Source: CAVPGH01 sp046726955 (GTDB taxonomy: Bacteria > Acidobacteriota > Vicinamibacteria > Fen-336). Taken from it: 6,382 bases of DNA. The stretch covers positions 1 through 6,382 of the forward strand of contig JBKPBQ010000402.1 in assembly GCA_046726955.1 (NCBI GenBank), in the 5' to 3' direction. The notes beneath the pieces were generated by a model that had not been told where the DNA came from, did no database searches, and was given only the letters and a program-made list of their open reading frames with translations. Numbering within the stretch: the stretch's first letter is position 1; every line of letters begins with the position of its first letter. Position numbers and translations under genes: made by a program. Positions 6,368-6,382 of this stretch are shown piece by piece.

Positions 6368-6382
6368 CTGTCTCTTATACAC
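6368..6382. other. Tn5/Nextera mosaic-end adapter remnant (artefact)
   Basis: The final 15 bases, CTGTCTCTTATACAC, equal the first 15 bases of the 19-base Tn5 transposase mosaic end used in Nextera libraries. Read as protein they give LSLIH on the plus strand and MYKRQ or VYKRQ on the minus strand, signatures of adapter contamination seen at contig ends. The first base or two could be genomic by chance. This part is library sequence, not the organism's DNA. Confidence 0.93.

Noticed and set aside
5831..6382. A 183-codon minus-strand frame starting MYKRQ
   Set aside because: Its start codon lies in the adapter sequence and it runs antisense to the methyltransferase. The MYKRQ start is an adapter artefact.
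1..6382. CRISPR arrays, insertion sequences, tRNA or rRNA genes, riboswitches
   Set aside because: A read-through found no direct-repeat array, transposase motif, terminal inverted repeats, tRNA-like TTC/CCA pattern or known riboswitch core. Nearly all bases are assigned to five protein genes.

Overview
The window is a gene-dense, very GC-rich (about two-thirds GC by eye) stretch of bacterial chromosome. It is almost certainly a metagenome-derived contig end, because the last 15 bases match the Tn5/Nextera mosaic-end adapter. The genes are housekeeping or ordinary accessory types: the MEP isoprenoid pathway, an ABC-2 exporter, an RNA methyltransferase and an SDR oxidoreductase. The MEP-pathway ispG points to a bacterium. 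High GC together with a transglutaminase/ABC-2/ispG cluster would suit an uncultured soil or sediment lineage (Methylomirabilota/Rokubacteria, Acidobacteriota or a deltaproteobacterial group), but the sequence alone does not settle this. No mobile element, CRISPR array, tRNA or rRNA is visible.

Layout: (1) bases 1-555, plus strand, the 3' part of a short-chain dehydrogenase whose cofactor-binding start lies outside the window. (2) A 51-base convergent gap. (3) A four-gene minus-strand cluster read from about 5834 down to 607: a membrane-anchored transglutaminase-like protein, an ABC ATPase, a 12-helix ABC-2 type permease, then ispG. The first three are joined by a 1-base (TGATG) and a 4-base (GTGA) stop/start overlap, and ispG follows 31 bases later, so this looks like one transcription unit. 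(4) A divergent control region at about 5835-5911 with a perfect TATAAT on the minus strand. (5) From 5912, plus strand, a TrmJ-type SPOUT tRNA/rRNA methyltransferase cut off by the contig end.

The ATPase and permease together can form a complete exporter: an ATPase homodimer plus one permease chain whose two halves carry the same APV...S[RK][YF] motif. The transglutaminase-like protein is predicted to face the outside of the membrane and is translationally coupled to the exporter, so it may act on or with what the exporter moves. ispG, the [4Fe-4S] enzyme making HMBPP, may be there only for co-expression; a functional link is speculative.

The most useful points for a reader are: the transglutaminase gene has no ATG, GTG or TTG that would keep its membrane anchor, but has a CTG with a well-placed AGGAG; the permease looks internally duplicated; and the right-hand end is adapter, not genome.
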